This document shows positions 1 through 7,799 of a stretch of DNA of 64,000 bases, piece after piece. A model generated the notes under the pieces. The model had not been told where the DNA came from, searched no databases, and was given only the letters and a program-made list of their open reading frames with translations. Source of the DNA: Alloalcanivorax marinus (GTDB lineage Bacteria > Pseudomonadota > Gammaproteobacteria > Pseudomonadales > Alcanivoracaceae); assembly GCF_016906305.1 (NCBI RefSeq), contig NZ_JADDOL010000006.1, positions 62,001 to 126,000 of the forward strand. Direction: 5' to 3'. Made by a program: the position numbers and the translations under genes. How positions within the stretch are numbered: position 1 is the stretch's first letter; each line of letters begins with the position of its first letter.

Positions 1-420
1 GGCGGCGGCACAGGTACGGGCGGCCTGGCCACCCTCACCGAAGTTCTTGGACTGGCCACCGAACGGACGCTGATAAATGCGGCCTTCCTCGGTGCGGGAA
101 AACGGCAGACCCATGTGGTCCAGCTCGAACACCGCTTCCGGGCCCACCTGACACATGTACTCGATGGCGTCCTGGTCACCGATATAGTCGGAGCCCTTGA
201 CGGTGTCGTACATGTGCCAGCGCCAATCGTCATTGGGATCGGCGGAGGCAATCGCACAGGTGATGCCGCCCTGGGCGGACACGGTGTGCGAGCGGGTCGG
301 GAACACCTTGGAGATCAGCGCGGTCTTGAAACCGGACTGGGCCATTTGCAGGGAGGCACGCATGCCCGCGCCCCCGCCGCCGACGACGATCGCGTCAAAG
401 GTAATGGTACGAATGGACAT
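1..420 (-). CDS. sdhA: Succinate dehydrogenase flavoprotein subunit SdhA, N-terminal part (cut by window start)
   Basis: SdhA carries the covalent FAD and oxidises succinate to fumarate on the cytoplasmic face of complex II. Only the first 140 codons lie in the window; the gene runs off the left edge. The translation begins [20 protein letters not shown], a Rossmann FAD-binding GxGxxG segment. It then shows SHTVSAQGG, the conserved histidine region where FAD is attached, and [19 protein letters not shown], typical of SdhA. The start at 420 lies 3 bases after the sdhD stop, so it is part of the sdhCDA operon; sdhB should follow outside the window. The family assignment is secure. Confidence 0.96.
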   Translation of the reverse strand, partial: MSIRTITFDAIVVGGGGAGMRASLQMAQSGFKTALISKVFPTRSHTVSAQGGITCAIASADPNDDWRWHMYDTVKGSDYIGDQDAIEYMCQVGPEAVFELDHMGLPFSRTEEGRIYQRPFGGQSKNFGEGGQAARTCAAA

Positions 421-423
421 GGA

Positions 424-795
424 TTATGCGCCTCCCCAGATCATCAGCAGACCCCACAGGATGTACACCAGCAGCAGCAGGCCGATGAGGGCCTGGGCCA
501 CCAGCCGAACGCCGGTGGCGGCGCCGCCGAGGGCCAGACGGGTCAGATAGTCGGTGGTTACGGTCCACAGGCCCACCCAGGTATGGGCGGCCACGGAGAA
601 CAGCAACAGGGTGTTGGCGATTTGCATCGGCAGGGAACCCATGAAGGCCGCCCAGGTGCCGTAATCCAGATCCGGGTGGGCCAGCAGGTAGCCCAGCAGG
701 CCGATCACATATACGCCCATTACTACAGCGGACACCCGCTGAATCAGCCAGTCGTACAGGCCGTTGCGGCCCAGGCTGGTTACGCTGGTTACCAT
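424..795 (-). CDS. sdhD: Succinate dehydrogenase hydrophobic membrane anchor SdhD
   Basis: Small membrane anchor of complex II which, with SdhC, binds haem b and ubiquinone. The 123-residue protein has three hydrophobic helices (about 20-40, 55-77 and 93-120). It contains RVSAVVMGVYVIG in the first helix and the SVAAHTWVGLWTVTTDYL segment with the conserved His and Asp-Tyr pair near the quinone and haem site. Length matches the family. Its start overlaps the end of sdhC by 7 bases and its stop is just before sdhA, so translation is probably coupled. Confidence 0.95.
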   Translation of the reverse strand: MVTSVTSLGRNGLYDWLIQRVSAVVMGVYVIGLLGYLLAHPDLDYGTWAAFMGSLPMQIANTLLLFSVAAHTWVGLWTVTTDYLTRLALGGAATGVRLVAQALIGLLLLVYILWGLLMIWGGA

Positions 796-1163
796 ATCCA
801 GCCTCCTGCCAACAGAATCAGTACCGCGGTGATCACGAACGTGGCGGTAGCGCCGCGTCGACCACCTTCCAGGGTTTCACCTACACCGTTATCCATGATC
901 AGGTGACGGATACCGGCCACCAGGTGATATAGAAGAAGGGCGAGGATCGCCCACACCACCAGTTTCACCAGCGGCGAGGTCATCAGCTGTTTCAGGTCCG
1001 CAAAGCTCTCGGGGGACGCCAGGGAGCGATCCATCATCCACAGCAGCACGGGCAGCGCGAAGAACAGCGCGACGCCGGTAATGCGGTGGGTGATGGACGC
1101 AATGGCGGTGACCGGGAACTTGATCGTCGTCAGATCGAGGTTAACGGGTCTCTTGTCGTTCAC
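789..1163 (-). CDS. sdhC: Succinate dehydrogenase cytochrome b556 subunit SdhC
   Basis: First gene of the sdh operon, encoding the cytochrome b556 membrane anchor. The 124-residue protein starts with the SdhC signature RPVNLDLTTIKFPVTAIASI followed by THRITG, and ends with a third helix. The conserved haem ligand region YHLVAGIRHLIMD is present around residues 79-91. Three transmembrane helices are expected (about 28-48, 65-85 and 105-124). It overlaps sdhD by 7 bases. A plausible promoter lies about 200 bases upstream, in the gap shared with the divergent gltA. Confidence 0.95.
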   Translation of the reverse strand: MNDKRPVNLDLTTIKFPVTAIASITHRITGVALFFALPVLLWMMDRSLASPESFADLKQLMTSPLVKLVVWAILALLLYHLVAGIRHLIMDNGVGETLEGGRRGATATFVITAVLILLAGGWIW

Positions 1164-1360
1164 GGTAGCCTACACTTTTGCCGGGCTCCGGCGGTGACCG
1201 GAGCGGTTGTCGGGAACTTGGCACCAACGGCGGCGTCGTAACACCTGTGAGGTTTGGCCGCTGCTGCCCGGGCCGGGGTGGAGCCCACTGAAGCCAGAAA
1301 CCACGCCAGACCGGGCCAGGGGTCCGGGCGGCGCAGGCGGGAGACTTCGTCGCGGGCGGC

Positions 1361-1389
1361 AGTATATCGCCGCGCCTGCGGCAAAACAA
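1361..1389 (-). promoter_or_regulatory. Candidate sigma-70 promoter for sdhCDA
   Basis: On the minus strand TTGTTT (1389-1384) and TATACT (1366-1361) are separated by 17 bases, a good -35/-10 pair. Transcription would start near 1354, leaving a leader of about 190 bases before sdhC. Assigned by motif only. Confidence 0.45.
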
Positions 1390-1601
1390 ACGTCAACCAC
1401 CTGTTTTTATAGTAGCCGGAACCCGGGTGGGCGGATCGTGAAGAACGACGGCGCCGCTCCCCTCCCCCACCGTTAATCGCTTGTTTTCCAAAGCGCTTTG
1501 CCGGCGACGAGCGGCGGTGGTCGGACCGGCGCGCCCCGTCAAGGTGCGCGTAATCGCCTGTTTACCCTACAAAAGTCGCCGGGGCACGGGCGGGCTTCTC
1601 G

Positions 1602-1630
1602 TTGACAAAGACCCCTCAAAACTTTAACGT
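1602..1630 (+). promoter_or_regulatory. Candidate sigma-70 promoter for gltA
   Basis: A perfect TTGACA at 1602-1607 is followed after exactly 17 bases by TAACGT at 1625-1630. The expected start is near 1637, about 100 bases before the gltA ATG. The -35 is consensus and the -10 is weaker, consistent with a regulated promoter. Confidence 0.5.
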
Positions 1631-1736
1631 CCCCCGCGCTCTGGAGGACCTTCCCCACGGGACCCACGGCGGTTAAGCCACGATATTAATCGCGCGCCCG
1701 GCGGGTGTACCCTCTATTCACCGAGGAGAAATTCCC

Positions 1737-3023
1737 ATGACCGAGAAGAAAGCCATTCTCAAGGTAGAGGGCCGCGACGATCTGGAATTGCCGATCCTGA
1801 CGCCCACCCTGGGCCGCGACGAGATCGACGTTTCCTCCCTGACCGCCAACGGCCTGTTTACCTTCGACCCGGGCTTCACGTCCACCGCCTCCTGCGAATC
1901 CAAGATCACCTATATCGACGGTGAAGTCGGCAAGCTGTTGCACCGGGGCTATTCCATCGAGGAACTGGCCGCCAAGTCCGACTACCTTGAAGTGTGCTAC
2001 CTCCTGCTCAACGGCGAACTCCCCAACGCCGAGCAGAAAGAGGCGTTCGTCGGCACCGTGAAAAACCACACCATGGTGCACGAGCAAATTCGCAATTTCT
2101 TCAACGGCTTCCGCCGTGACGCGCACCCGATGGCGATCATGTGCGGCGTGGTCGGTGCCCTGTCCGCGTTCTATCACGACTCCCTGGACATCACCAACCC
2201 CGAGCATCGCGAGATCACCGCCTACCGGCTGATCGCGAAAATGCCGACCATCGCGGCCATGTGCTACAAGTACGGCCTCGGCCAGCCGCTGATGTACCCG
2301 CGCAACGACCTCGGCTACGCGGAAAACTTCCTGCACATGATGTTCGGCAATCCGTGCGAGGAAACCCAGGTCAGCCCCACCCTGGCGCGGGCCATGGACA
2401 AGATCTTCATCCTGCACGCCGACCATGAGCAGAACGCCTCCACCTCCACGGTGCGTCTGGCCGGCTCCTCCGGTGCCAACCCGTTCGCCTGCATCGCCGC
2501 CGGCATTTCCGCGCTCTGGGGCCCCGCCCACGGCGGTGCCAACGAAGCGGTGCTGAACATGCTCGACGAGATCGGCGACATCAGCCAGATCGAGACCTAC
2601 ATCGCCAAGGCGAAGGACAAGAACGATCCCTTCAAGCTGATGGGCTTCGGTCACCGGGTCTACAAGAACTACGACCCGCGCGCCACCGTGATGCGGGAGT
2701 CCTGCCACGAGGTGCTCAACGAGCTGGGCGTCAACGATCCCAAGCTCGAGCTGGCCATGAAGCTGGAAGAGATCGCCCTGAGCGACCCCTACTTCAAGGA
2801 GAAGAAGCTGTTCCCGAACGTGGACTTCTACTCCGGCATCATCCTCAAGGCGATTGGCATTCCGACCTCCATGTTCACCGTGATCTTCGCTCTGTCCCGT
2901 ACCGTGGGCTGGGTCGCGCACTGGAACGAAATGATCTCCAATCCCTACAAGATCGGTCGTCCCCGCCAGCTCTACACCGGCGAGAAAGAGCGTCACCTGG
3001 TGCCGCTCAACGAGCGCAAGTAA
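1737..3023 (+). CDS. gltA: Citrate synthase (type II)
   Basis: Condenses acetyl-CoA and oxaloacetate to citrate, the entry step of the TCA cycle. The 428-residue length and the N-terminal extension fit the NADH-sensitive hexameric type of Gram-negatives. Catalytic segments are clear: [36 protein letters not shown] with the active His, and [14 protein letters not shown] with the second His and CoA-binding residues. GAGGAG sits 8 bases before the ATG. It is followed by a strong intrinsic terminator and is divergent from sdhCDA, a common arrangement for these two TCA genes. Confidence 0.97.
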   Translation: MTEKKAILKVEGRDDLELPILTPTLGRDEIDVSSLTANGLFTFDPGFTSTASCESKITYIDGEVGKLLHRGYSIEELAAKSDYLEVCYLLLNGELPNAEQKEAFVGTVKNHTMVHEQIRNFFNGFRRDAHPMAIMCGVVGALSAFYHDSLDITNPEHREITAYRLIAKMPTIAAMCYKYGLGQPLMYPRNDLGYAENFLHMMFGNPCEETQVSPTLARAMDKIFILHADHEQNASTSTVRLAGSSGANPFACIAAGISALWGPAHGGANEAVLNMLDEIGDISQIETYIAKAKDKNDPFKLMGFGHRVYKNYDPRATVMRESCHEVLNELGVNDPKLELAMKLEEIALSDPYFKEKKLFPNVDFYSGIILKAIGIPTSMFTVIFALSRTVGWVAHWNEMISNPYKIGRPRQLYTGEKERHLVPLNERK

Positions 3024-3044
3024 AACCGCGTCTCGTGCCGATCG

Positions 3045-3074
3045 AAAAGGCCGCCCCCGGGCGGCCTTTTTTTA
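3045..3074 (+). terminator. Rho-independent terminator after gltA
   Basis: AAAGGCCGCC and GGCGGCCTTT form a GC-rich stem around a short C-rich loop and run into a T tract (TTTTTTT), about 22 bases after the gltA stop. Classic intrinsic terminator. Confidence 0.9.
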
Positions 3075-3140
3075 TGGCCGGCGAGTGCCTACACTTCTGG
3101 CGGCCATCGCGGGCATTTTTCTGGATCAGACTGATAGGGA

Positions 3141-4220
3141 ATGACAATGAAAAAAATCGTCGCCGTGCTGATCATCGTGGCGCTGGGCGCCTACCTGTTG
3201 TTCTGGCCGGTGCCGGTGGAGCCGGTGGCCTGGAAGGCGCCGGCGGCGCCGCCCCTGGAAGGCCGCTTCGCGGTCAATGATGCCCTGGCCGGCGCCCGCC
3301 GGCTGGCCGCCGGCGAAGGGGTGGGCCCGGAGGACGTGGCCATCGACGCCGACGGCAATCTCTACGTGGGCTACCAGGACGGCCGGCTGGTGCGTTTCGG
3401 CCCGGACGGCACCGACCCGGACCTGATCGCCAGCACCGACGGCCGCCCCCTGGGCCTGGATTTCGCGCCGGACGGCACCCTGGTGGTGGCCGACGGCTAC
3501 CGGGGCCTGCTGCGGGTGAACCCGGACTCCGGCGCGCTGACGGTGCTCGCGGACAGCGCCGACGGCGTGCCGTTCCGCTTCACCGACGATGTGGACGTGG
3601 CCAGTGACGGTACCGTCTATTTCACCGACGCTTCCTCCAAGTTCGGCCCGGCCATGCACGCCCGGGACGACATCATCGAGCATGGCGGCCATGGCCGCTT
3701 CCTGCGCTACGACCCGGCCAACGACACCACCACGGTGCTGATCGACGGCCTTCAGTTCGCCAATGGCGTGGCCCTGTCCCGCGACGAGGACTTCGTGGTG
3801 GTGACCCAGACCGGCAGCTACAACATCGTGCGTTACTGGCTCAAGGGCGAGCGGGCCGGCGAGCACGAGGTGTTCTTCGACAACCTGCCGGGTATTCCGG
3901 ACGGCATCTCCGCCAACGGTGACGGTACCTTCTGGGTGGCGCTGTTCGCGCCGCGCAACGCCGCCCTGGACGCCATGTCGGACAAGCCCCTGCTGCGCGA
4001 GGTGGTGTACCGCCTGCCCGCCTTCATGCAGCCGCAGCCCGCGCGCCATGCTTTCGTGCTGGGCCTGGACGAGCAAGGCCAGGTCACCCATAACCTGCAG
4101 CATCAGGACGAGGGCGCCTTCGCCCCGATCACCAGCGTGGAACAGCACGGCCAGCGCCTGTACCTGGGCAGCCTGACCCGGGACAGCTTCGCCGTTTACC
4201 CGCTTACCCCCAAGGAGTAA
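3141..4220 (+). CDS. Membrane-anchored SMP-30/strictosidine-synthase-like beta-propeller protein
   Basis: The 359-residue protein begins with a single hydrophobic segment (about residues 5-22) followed by a Pro-rich linker, so it is probably anchored facing the periplasm. The rest fits a six-bladed propeller of the SMP-30/gluconolactonase and strictosidine-synthase superfamily. Visible blade motifs are GPEDVAIDADGNLYVG, PLGLDFAPDGTLVVADGYRG, YFTDASSKFG and FANGVALSRDEDFVVVTQ. These enzymes are usually calcium-dependent lactonases or esterases; the substrate cannot be told. A second ATG two codons in (3147) could also be used. The following dehydrogenase starts 4 bases after its stop, so the two are co-transcribed. 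Confidence 0.8.
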   Translation: MTMKKIVAVLIIVALGAYLLFWPVPVEPVAWKAPAAPPLEGRFAVNDALAGARRLAAGEGVGPEDVAIDADGNLYVGYQDGRLVRFGPDGTDPDLIASTDGRPLGLDFAPDGTLVVADGYRGLLRVNPDSGALTVLADSADGVPFRFTDDVDVASDGTVYFTDASSKFGPAMHARDDIIEHGGHGRFLRYDPANDTTTVLIDGLQFANGVALSRDEDFVVVTQTGSYNIVRYWLKGERAGEHEVFFDNLPGIPDGISANGDGTFWVALFAPRNAALDAMSDKPLLREVVYRLPAFMQPQPARHAFVLGLDEQGQVTHNLQHQDEGAFAPITSVEQHGQRLYLGSLTRDSFAVYPLTPKE

Positions 4221-4224
4221 CGCC

Positions 4225-5103
4225 ATGACCACCGCCGCCTTTATCGGCCTGGGCAACATGGGGTATCCCATGGCCGGCCACCTGGCCCGCGCCGGGCTCG
4301 AGGTCACCGTCTACAACCGCACCCGGGACAAAGCCGACCGCTGGGTGGAGGAGTTCGGCGGGCGCGCGGCCCTCACCCCCGCCCTGGCCGCCCGCGACGC
4401 CGAGTTCGTGTTCGTGTGCGTGGGCAACGACCGGGACCTGCGACAGGTCACCCTGGAAGACAACGGCGCGGTGCACACCCTGGCCCGGGACGCGGTGCTG
4501 GTGGATCACACCACCGCCAGCGCCACCATGGCGGAAACCCTGGACGCGGCCTGCCGCGAAAAAGGCGCGTGCTTCATGGACGCACCGGTGTCCGGCGGCC
4601 AGCAGGGGGCGGAGAACGGCCAGCTGTCGATCATGTGCGGCGCCGAGCCGGTCACCTTCGAACGGCTGTCGCCGGTGCTCGCCCACTACGGCAAGACCGT
4701 GGTGCACATGGGCGCGGTGGGCCAGGGGCAGCTCACCAAGATGGCCAATCAGATCTGCGTGGCCAGCGTTATCGAAGGGGTGGCGGAGGCGCTTTCCTTC
4801 GCCCGCGATGCCGGCCTGGACGCGGAAAAGGCCGCGCGGGTGATCGGTGCCGGCGCCGGCGGCTCCTGGCAACTGATCAACCGCCACGCCACCATGCTCG
4901 CCGACCAGTACGATCACGGGTTCGCGGTGGACTGGATGCGCAAGGACCTGGACATCTGTCTGGCCGAGGCCACCCGCCTGGGCACCAGCCTGCCGGCCAC
5001 CGCCCTGATCAACGAGTTCTACAAGGAAGTGCAGTCCATGGGCGGCGGCCGCTGGGACACCTCCAGCCTGCTGCGCCGGCTGCGCCGCCACCGCGACGAC
5101 TGA
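4225..5103 (+). CDS. NAD(P)-dependent beta-hydroxyacid dehydrogenase (3-hydroxyisobutyrate dehydrogenase family)
   Basis: The 292-residue protein has the family layout. An N-terminal Rossmann domain carries FIGLGNMGYPMAGHLARAG (residues 6-24). The substrate signature DAPVSGGQQGAENGQLSIMCG lies near residue 117. The catalytic lysine is in GQLTKMANQ near residue 170, and the all-alpha C-terminal domain contains GGSWQLINR. Enzymes of this family oxidise 3-hydroxyisobutyrate, tartronate semialdehyde or related acids. It follows the propeller protein by 4 bases, so a paired lactonase and hydroxyacid dehydrogenase step is possible, but this is speculative. Confidence 0.85.
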   Translation: MTTAAFIGLGNMGYPMAGHLARAGLEVTVYNRTRDKADRWVEEFGGRAALTPALAARDAEFVFVCVGNDRDLRQVTLEDNGAVHTLARDAVLVDHTTASATMAETLDAACREKGACFMDAPVSGGQQGAENGQLSIMCGAEPVTFERLSPVLAHYGKTVVHMGAVGQGQLTKMANQICVASVIEGVAEALSFARDAGLDAEKAARVIGAGAGGSWQLINRHATMLADQYDHGFAVDWMRKDLDICLAEATRLGTSLPATALINEFYKEVQSMGGGRWDTSSLLRRLRRHRDD

Positions 5104-5116
5104 TCAGGACGCACTT

Positions 5117-6151
5117 TTACTTGCGCGGCCGGGCGCCCTGCTCCGGCACCAGCGCCAGGGCGTTGTCGCGGGCCAGGGCCCGGGCCACGTCCGCCGGCAG
5201 CGCGTCCAGCAACGGCCGGTAGGCGTCGAGAATCTTCTTCATGCTGTCGAAATGGCCCACCAGGTCCGTGCCCAGGGTAAAGCGGTCCGGGTGGTCCTCG
5301 ATCAGCGCCAGCCAGGTTTCACTGGGCTTGTCGTCGTCCAGCAGGTAGTGCTCGCGCACGCTCCAGGACAGATCAATATAAAGATTGTCATAGCGGTCCA
5401 GCAGCGCGCGGATGATTTCCGGCAGGGTGTCCAGCGGTGCCTGGCGCTTCTCCACCCCGCCACTGGTCCCAGCGTGGGCCAGCACGAAGCGGGTGTCCGG
5501 ATGGGCGGCCAGCGCCTCCTCCAACTCCTGCAGATAAATGGGCGTTTCCTCGCGCAGCGAGGTCAGGTTGCTGTGCAACAGCACCGGCAGATGGTAACGG
5601 CCGGCCAGGTCGTACACCTTCATCAGCGCCGGGTGGTTGGCGCGGGGCGTCTCGCCATGGGTGAGCGCGGTCAGATCATCGTGACGGGTGATCACCTCGC
5701 CGATACCGCGCCACAGGCCCGGGTAACGCTGGATCAGCGCCTCCACCTGACGGGCCGCGTTCATGTCGGTGGGATTGAAGCCGCTGATAAAGGGCATCAG
5801 GCGCCGCTGCTGTTTCTCCGGCAGCGACAGGACCGCCTGGGCCATGATGTCGTCGGTGGCGCTGTAATGGTACAGGGGCGCCTCGTCCCCCAGATAGTAA
5901 CGGGGACGGCGCGGCGCGCTGGCTTCCCATTTCTTCATGACCGGCATGCCGAACAGCCACGCCTGCTCCACCCCGGCCCGGTCCATGGCCTTCAGCATGG
6001 CGGCGGTGCCCTCGCTTTCCTGCATGAAATCCACATAGTGCAGATGGGCGTCCACCCAGGCGGGGCCCTCCGCCTCTCCCTGTCCGGCCCGGCCGGGCCC
6101 GGCGGCCAGCAACCCCGCGGCCAGTAGCACCAGCATCATGACGACGCGCAT
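5117..6151 (-). CDS. Exported amidohydrolase family (Amidohydro_2-like) metal-dependent hydrolase
   Basis: The start was placed at 6151 because GGGAAGGGAGAAGGGA directly precedes that ATG; an upstream ATG at 6181 would interrupt the signal peptide. The N-terminus MRVVMMLVLLAAGLLAAGPGRAGQG is a typical secretion signal. Metal-site motifs of a TIM-barrel amidohydrolase are visible: VDAHLHYVDF (HxH), PVLLHSN, RFVLAHAG and LGTDLVGH with the late Asp. This subfamily includes decarboxylases and lactonases as well as hydrolases, so the reaction is unknown. It lies convergent to the dehydrogenase, with a 13-base gap. Confidence 0.75.
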   Translation of the reverse strand: MRVVMMLVLLAAGLLAAGPGRAGQGEAEGPAWVDAHLHYVDFMQESEGTAAMLKAMDRAGVEQAWLFGMPVMKKWEASAPRRPRYYLGDEAPLYHYSATDDIMAQAVLSLPEKQQRRLMPFISGFNPTDMNAARQVEALIQRYPGLWRGIGEVITRHDDLTALTHGETPRANHPALMKVYDLAGRYHLPVLLHSNLTSLREETPIYLQELEEALAAHPDTRFVLAHAGTSGGVEKRQAPLDTLPEIIRALLDRYDNLYIDLSWSVREHYLLDDDKPSETWLALIEDHPDRFTLGTDLVGHFDSMKKILDAYRPLLDALPADVARALARDNALALVPEQGARPRK

Positions 6152-6290
6152 TCCCTTCTCCCTTCCCTGATCGGTTGGCAAAGACTCGGTAAAGAGACCC
6201 CACCCGTCAATGGCGGTTTCCGGTATCGGCGGGCTTTGAACATTTTTTGACAGTCCGCGCGGCGAACCGGACCGGATCCCGGCGGGAAAT

Positions 6291-6333
6291 GTCCATTTGT
6301 GGACTTTTAATGCTCAATGTGCTTATTATGGAC
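6291..6333 (+). promoter_or_regulatory. Promoter and probable autoregulatory operator of the Xre/RES toxin-antitoxin operon
   Basis: TGGACT (6300-6305) and TATTAT (6324-6329) form a promoter with 18-base spacing. GTCCA-TTTG-TGGAC at 6291-6304 is a perfect inverted repeat over the -35, and TGGAC recurs at 6329-6333 beside the -10. Such repeats fit repression by the DUF2384 antitoxin; this is inferred from position. Confidence 0.45.
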
Positions 6334-6368
6334 TCATTGGTCGAGGCCTGCTTACAAGGAGAAAGGCG

Positions 6369-6767
6369 ATGCAAGCGCTTCCGGCGTCCCCGCCACTGGA
6401 CGATTCAGCCCGTCACGCCGCCCTGCGCGCGGTGTTGCGCCTGTTTGACCACTGGCAGTGTTCGGAGAAGGAAAAGATGGCCCTGCTCGGGGTGGGACGT
6501 TCCACCCTGCACAAGTATCAGAGCCGCCCGGACAGCGCCCGGATCGGCAATGATCTGCTCGAGCGGCTCAGCTATCTGCTCAATATCCATCAGGCGCTGC
6601 GCACCCTGTTCGGCAACAAGGAGAACGTGTACGGGTTCGTGCGGCTGCCCAATCACAACCCCTTCTTCAACGGCGCCAGCCCGATGGACGTGATGAGCAA
6701 CGGTCGCGTGGCCAGCCTGTATGAGGTGCACCGGCAACTGGACAGCCTGCGCGGAGGCCAGTGGTGA
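6369..6767 (+). CDS. Xre/MbcA/ParS-type antitoxin (DUF2384)
   Basis: The 132-residue protein is the antitoxin partner of the RES toxin that follows. An N-terminal helix-turn-helix-like part (FDHWQCSEKEKMALLGVGRSTLHKYQ) is followed by the DUF2384 region: RIGNDLLERLSYLLNIHQALRTLFGN, then VRLPNHNPFFNGASPMDVM. The C-terminus of this domain normally plugs the toxin active site. The start at 6369 has an excellent AAGGAGAAAGG ribosome-binding site; an in-frame ATG at 6297 has none and lies inside the promoter. The stop overlaps the toxin start, as is usual for these pairs. Confidence 0.88.
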   Translation: MQALPASPPLDDSARHAALRAVLRLFDHWQCSEKEKMALLGVGRSTLHKYQSRPDSARIGNDLLERLSYLLNIHQALRTLFGNKENVYGFVRLPNHNPFFNGASPMDVMSNGRVASLYEVHRQLDSLRGGQW

Positions 6768-7462
6768 CCGCTCCGGACGACCTGCCTCTGCGGGCCTTTC
6801 CGGAACAGGACGCCTACCGGCTGGTGAACGGCAAGTACCCGCCCATCGAGATCTTCGACGACGTGGCCGACCAGGCCGACTTCGAAGCGCTCTACGCGGT
6901 CCAGGCGCTGACCAATCCGCGCCTGCAGATGCTGGTGGGCGAACTGCACCGGGTGCCACCGCACCGGCGCCCGTGGGGCATCCCCGGGTGCAATTACGCA
7001 CTCGGGCCGTTCGTGCATCTGAGTCCGCAGGGCTCGCGGTTTTCCGATGGCGGCTACGGCGTGTTCTATTGCGCCGAGCGCATGGCCACCGCCCTGGCCG
7101 AGACCCGTTTCCATCAGGAGCAGTATTTCCGCCGGGTGCCGGGGCTGAAATACGATCGCATCGTGATGCGCGGGCTGCGGGTGCGGTTCAGCGCCCGGCT
7201 GCGGGACATTCACACGCCCTACCGGGACGACAGCGGCTGGTACCGGCCGGACGACTACGGACCGGCACGGGCCCTGGGCCAGCGCCTGTTCGACGCGGAT
7301 GAACACGGCCTGGCCTACGGGTCGGTGCGCCACGACGGCGCCCTGTGCTTCGCCCTGCTCTCGCCGCACCTGATCGAGTCGGTGACGCCGGCGACCCATT
7401 ACGAGTACGTGTGGGACGGGGAGCGGATCGCCCATGTGTTGACGATCCGGCGGCTGTCGTAG
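6761..7462 (+). CDS. RES-domain toxin (NAD+-degrading)
   Basis: RES toxins act as NAD+ phosphorylases or glycohydrolases and deplete NAD when the antitoxin is lost. The 233-residue protein shows the family residues: YRLV (R20), SRFSDGGYGVFYCAE (R93, Y103), ALAETRFHQ (E114) and YGSVRHDGAL (S188). It uses GTG at 6761 (or the next GTG) and overlaps the antitoxin by 7 bases, giving translational coupling. It is followed by a long terminator hairpin. At 233 residues it is longer than the 150-160-residue minimal RES toxins, mainly through N-terminal sequence of the type found with DUF2384 antitoxins. Confidence 0.88.
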   Translation: MVTAPDDLPLRAFPEQDAYRLVNGKYPPIEIFDDVADQADFEALYAVQALTNPRLQMLVGELHRVPPHRRPWGIPGCNYALGPFVHLSPQGSRFSDGGYGVFYCAERMATALAETRFHQEQYFRRVPGLKYDRIVMRGLRVRFSARLRDIHTPYRDDSGWYRPDDYGPARALGQRLFDADEHGLAYGSVRHDGALCFALLSPHLIESVTPATHYEYVWDGERIAHVLTIRRLS

Positions 7463-7480
7463 GGCAAGGTAGAGAATGAA

Positions 7481-7532
7481 CGCCACATAAAAAAGCCCCG
7501 GCTCTTTCGAGCCGGGGCTTTTTTATGTGGCG
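7481..7532. terminator. Very long bidirectional terminator hairpin between the RES toxin and tRNA-Glu
   Basis: A perfect inverted repeat of 24 bases per arm with a 4-base TTTC loop. The GC-rich core GCCCCGGCTC/GAGCCGGGGC is flanked by A6 and T6 tracts, so it can terminate transcripts from both sides. Its right end includes the encoded CCA of tRNA-Glu (7528-7530), so the left arm mirrors the 3' end of the tRNA gene. Confidence 0.9.
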
Positions 7533-7603
7533 TCCCCTAGGGGAGTCGAACCCCTGTTACCGCCGTGAAAGGGCGGTGTCCTAGGCCACTAGACGAAGGG
7601 GAC
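7528..7603 (-). tRNA. tRNA-Glu (anticodon TTC)
   Basis: On the minus strand a 76-base cloverleaf starts GTCCCCTTCG and ends GGGGACGCCA with encoded CCA. The acceptor stem is GUCCCC/GGGGAC and the anticodon loop CUUUCAC carries UUC. The T loop is GGTTCGACTCC. It lies 5 bases downstream of tRNA-Ala and in the same direction as gltX, whose product charges it. Confidence 0.97.
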
Positions 7604-7608
7604 GTATT

Positions 7609-7684
<76 letters not shown>

Positions 7685-7799
7685 AAAACTGTCCCACCGG
7701 GTCATGCCCTGTGTGGAGCCGCGTATTTTACGCAGCGGCCCTACCCTGTCAAGCACTCCCCGGCGGTTTTTGACGGTTCGGTGTCCGTCTGCTCAACGC

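Larger units (their letters stand above)
1164..1736. other. sdhC-gltA divergent intergenic region
   Basis: 573 bases between the divergent sdh operon and gltA with no convincing gene: the short open frames here have no ribosome-binding site or recognisable protein. It holds one candidate promoter for each side (listed separately). It also has a perfect 12-base palindrome CAAAGCGCTTTG at 1489-1500, roughly midway between them, which could be a regulator site. No small RNA or riboswitch was recognised. The long leaders (about 190 bases before sdhC, about 100 before gltA) leave room for post-transcriptional control. Confidence 0.6.
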
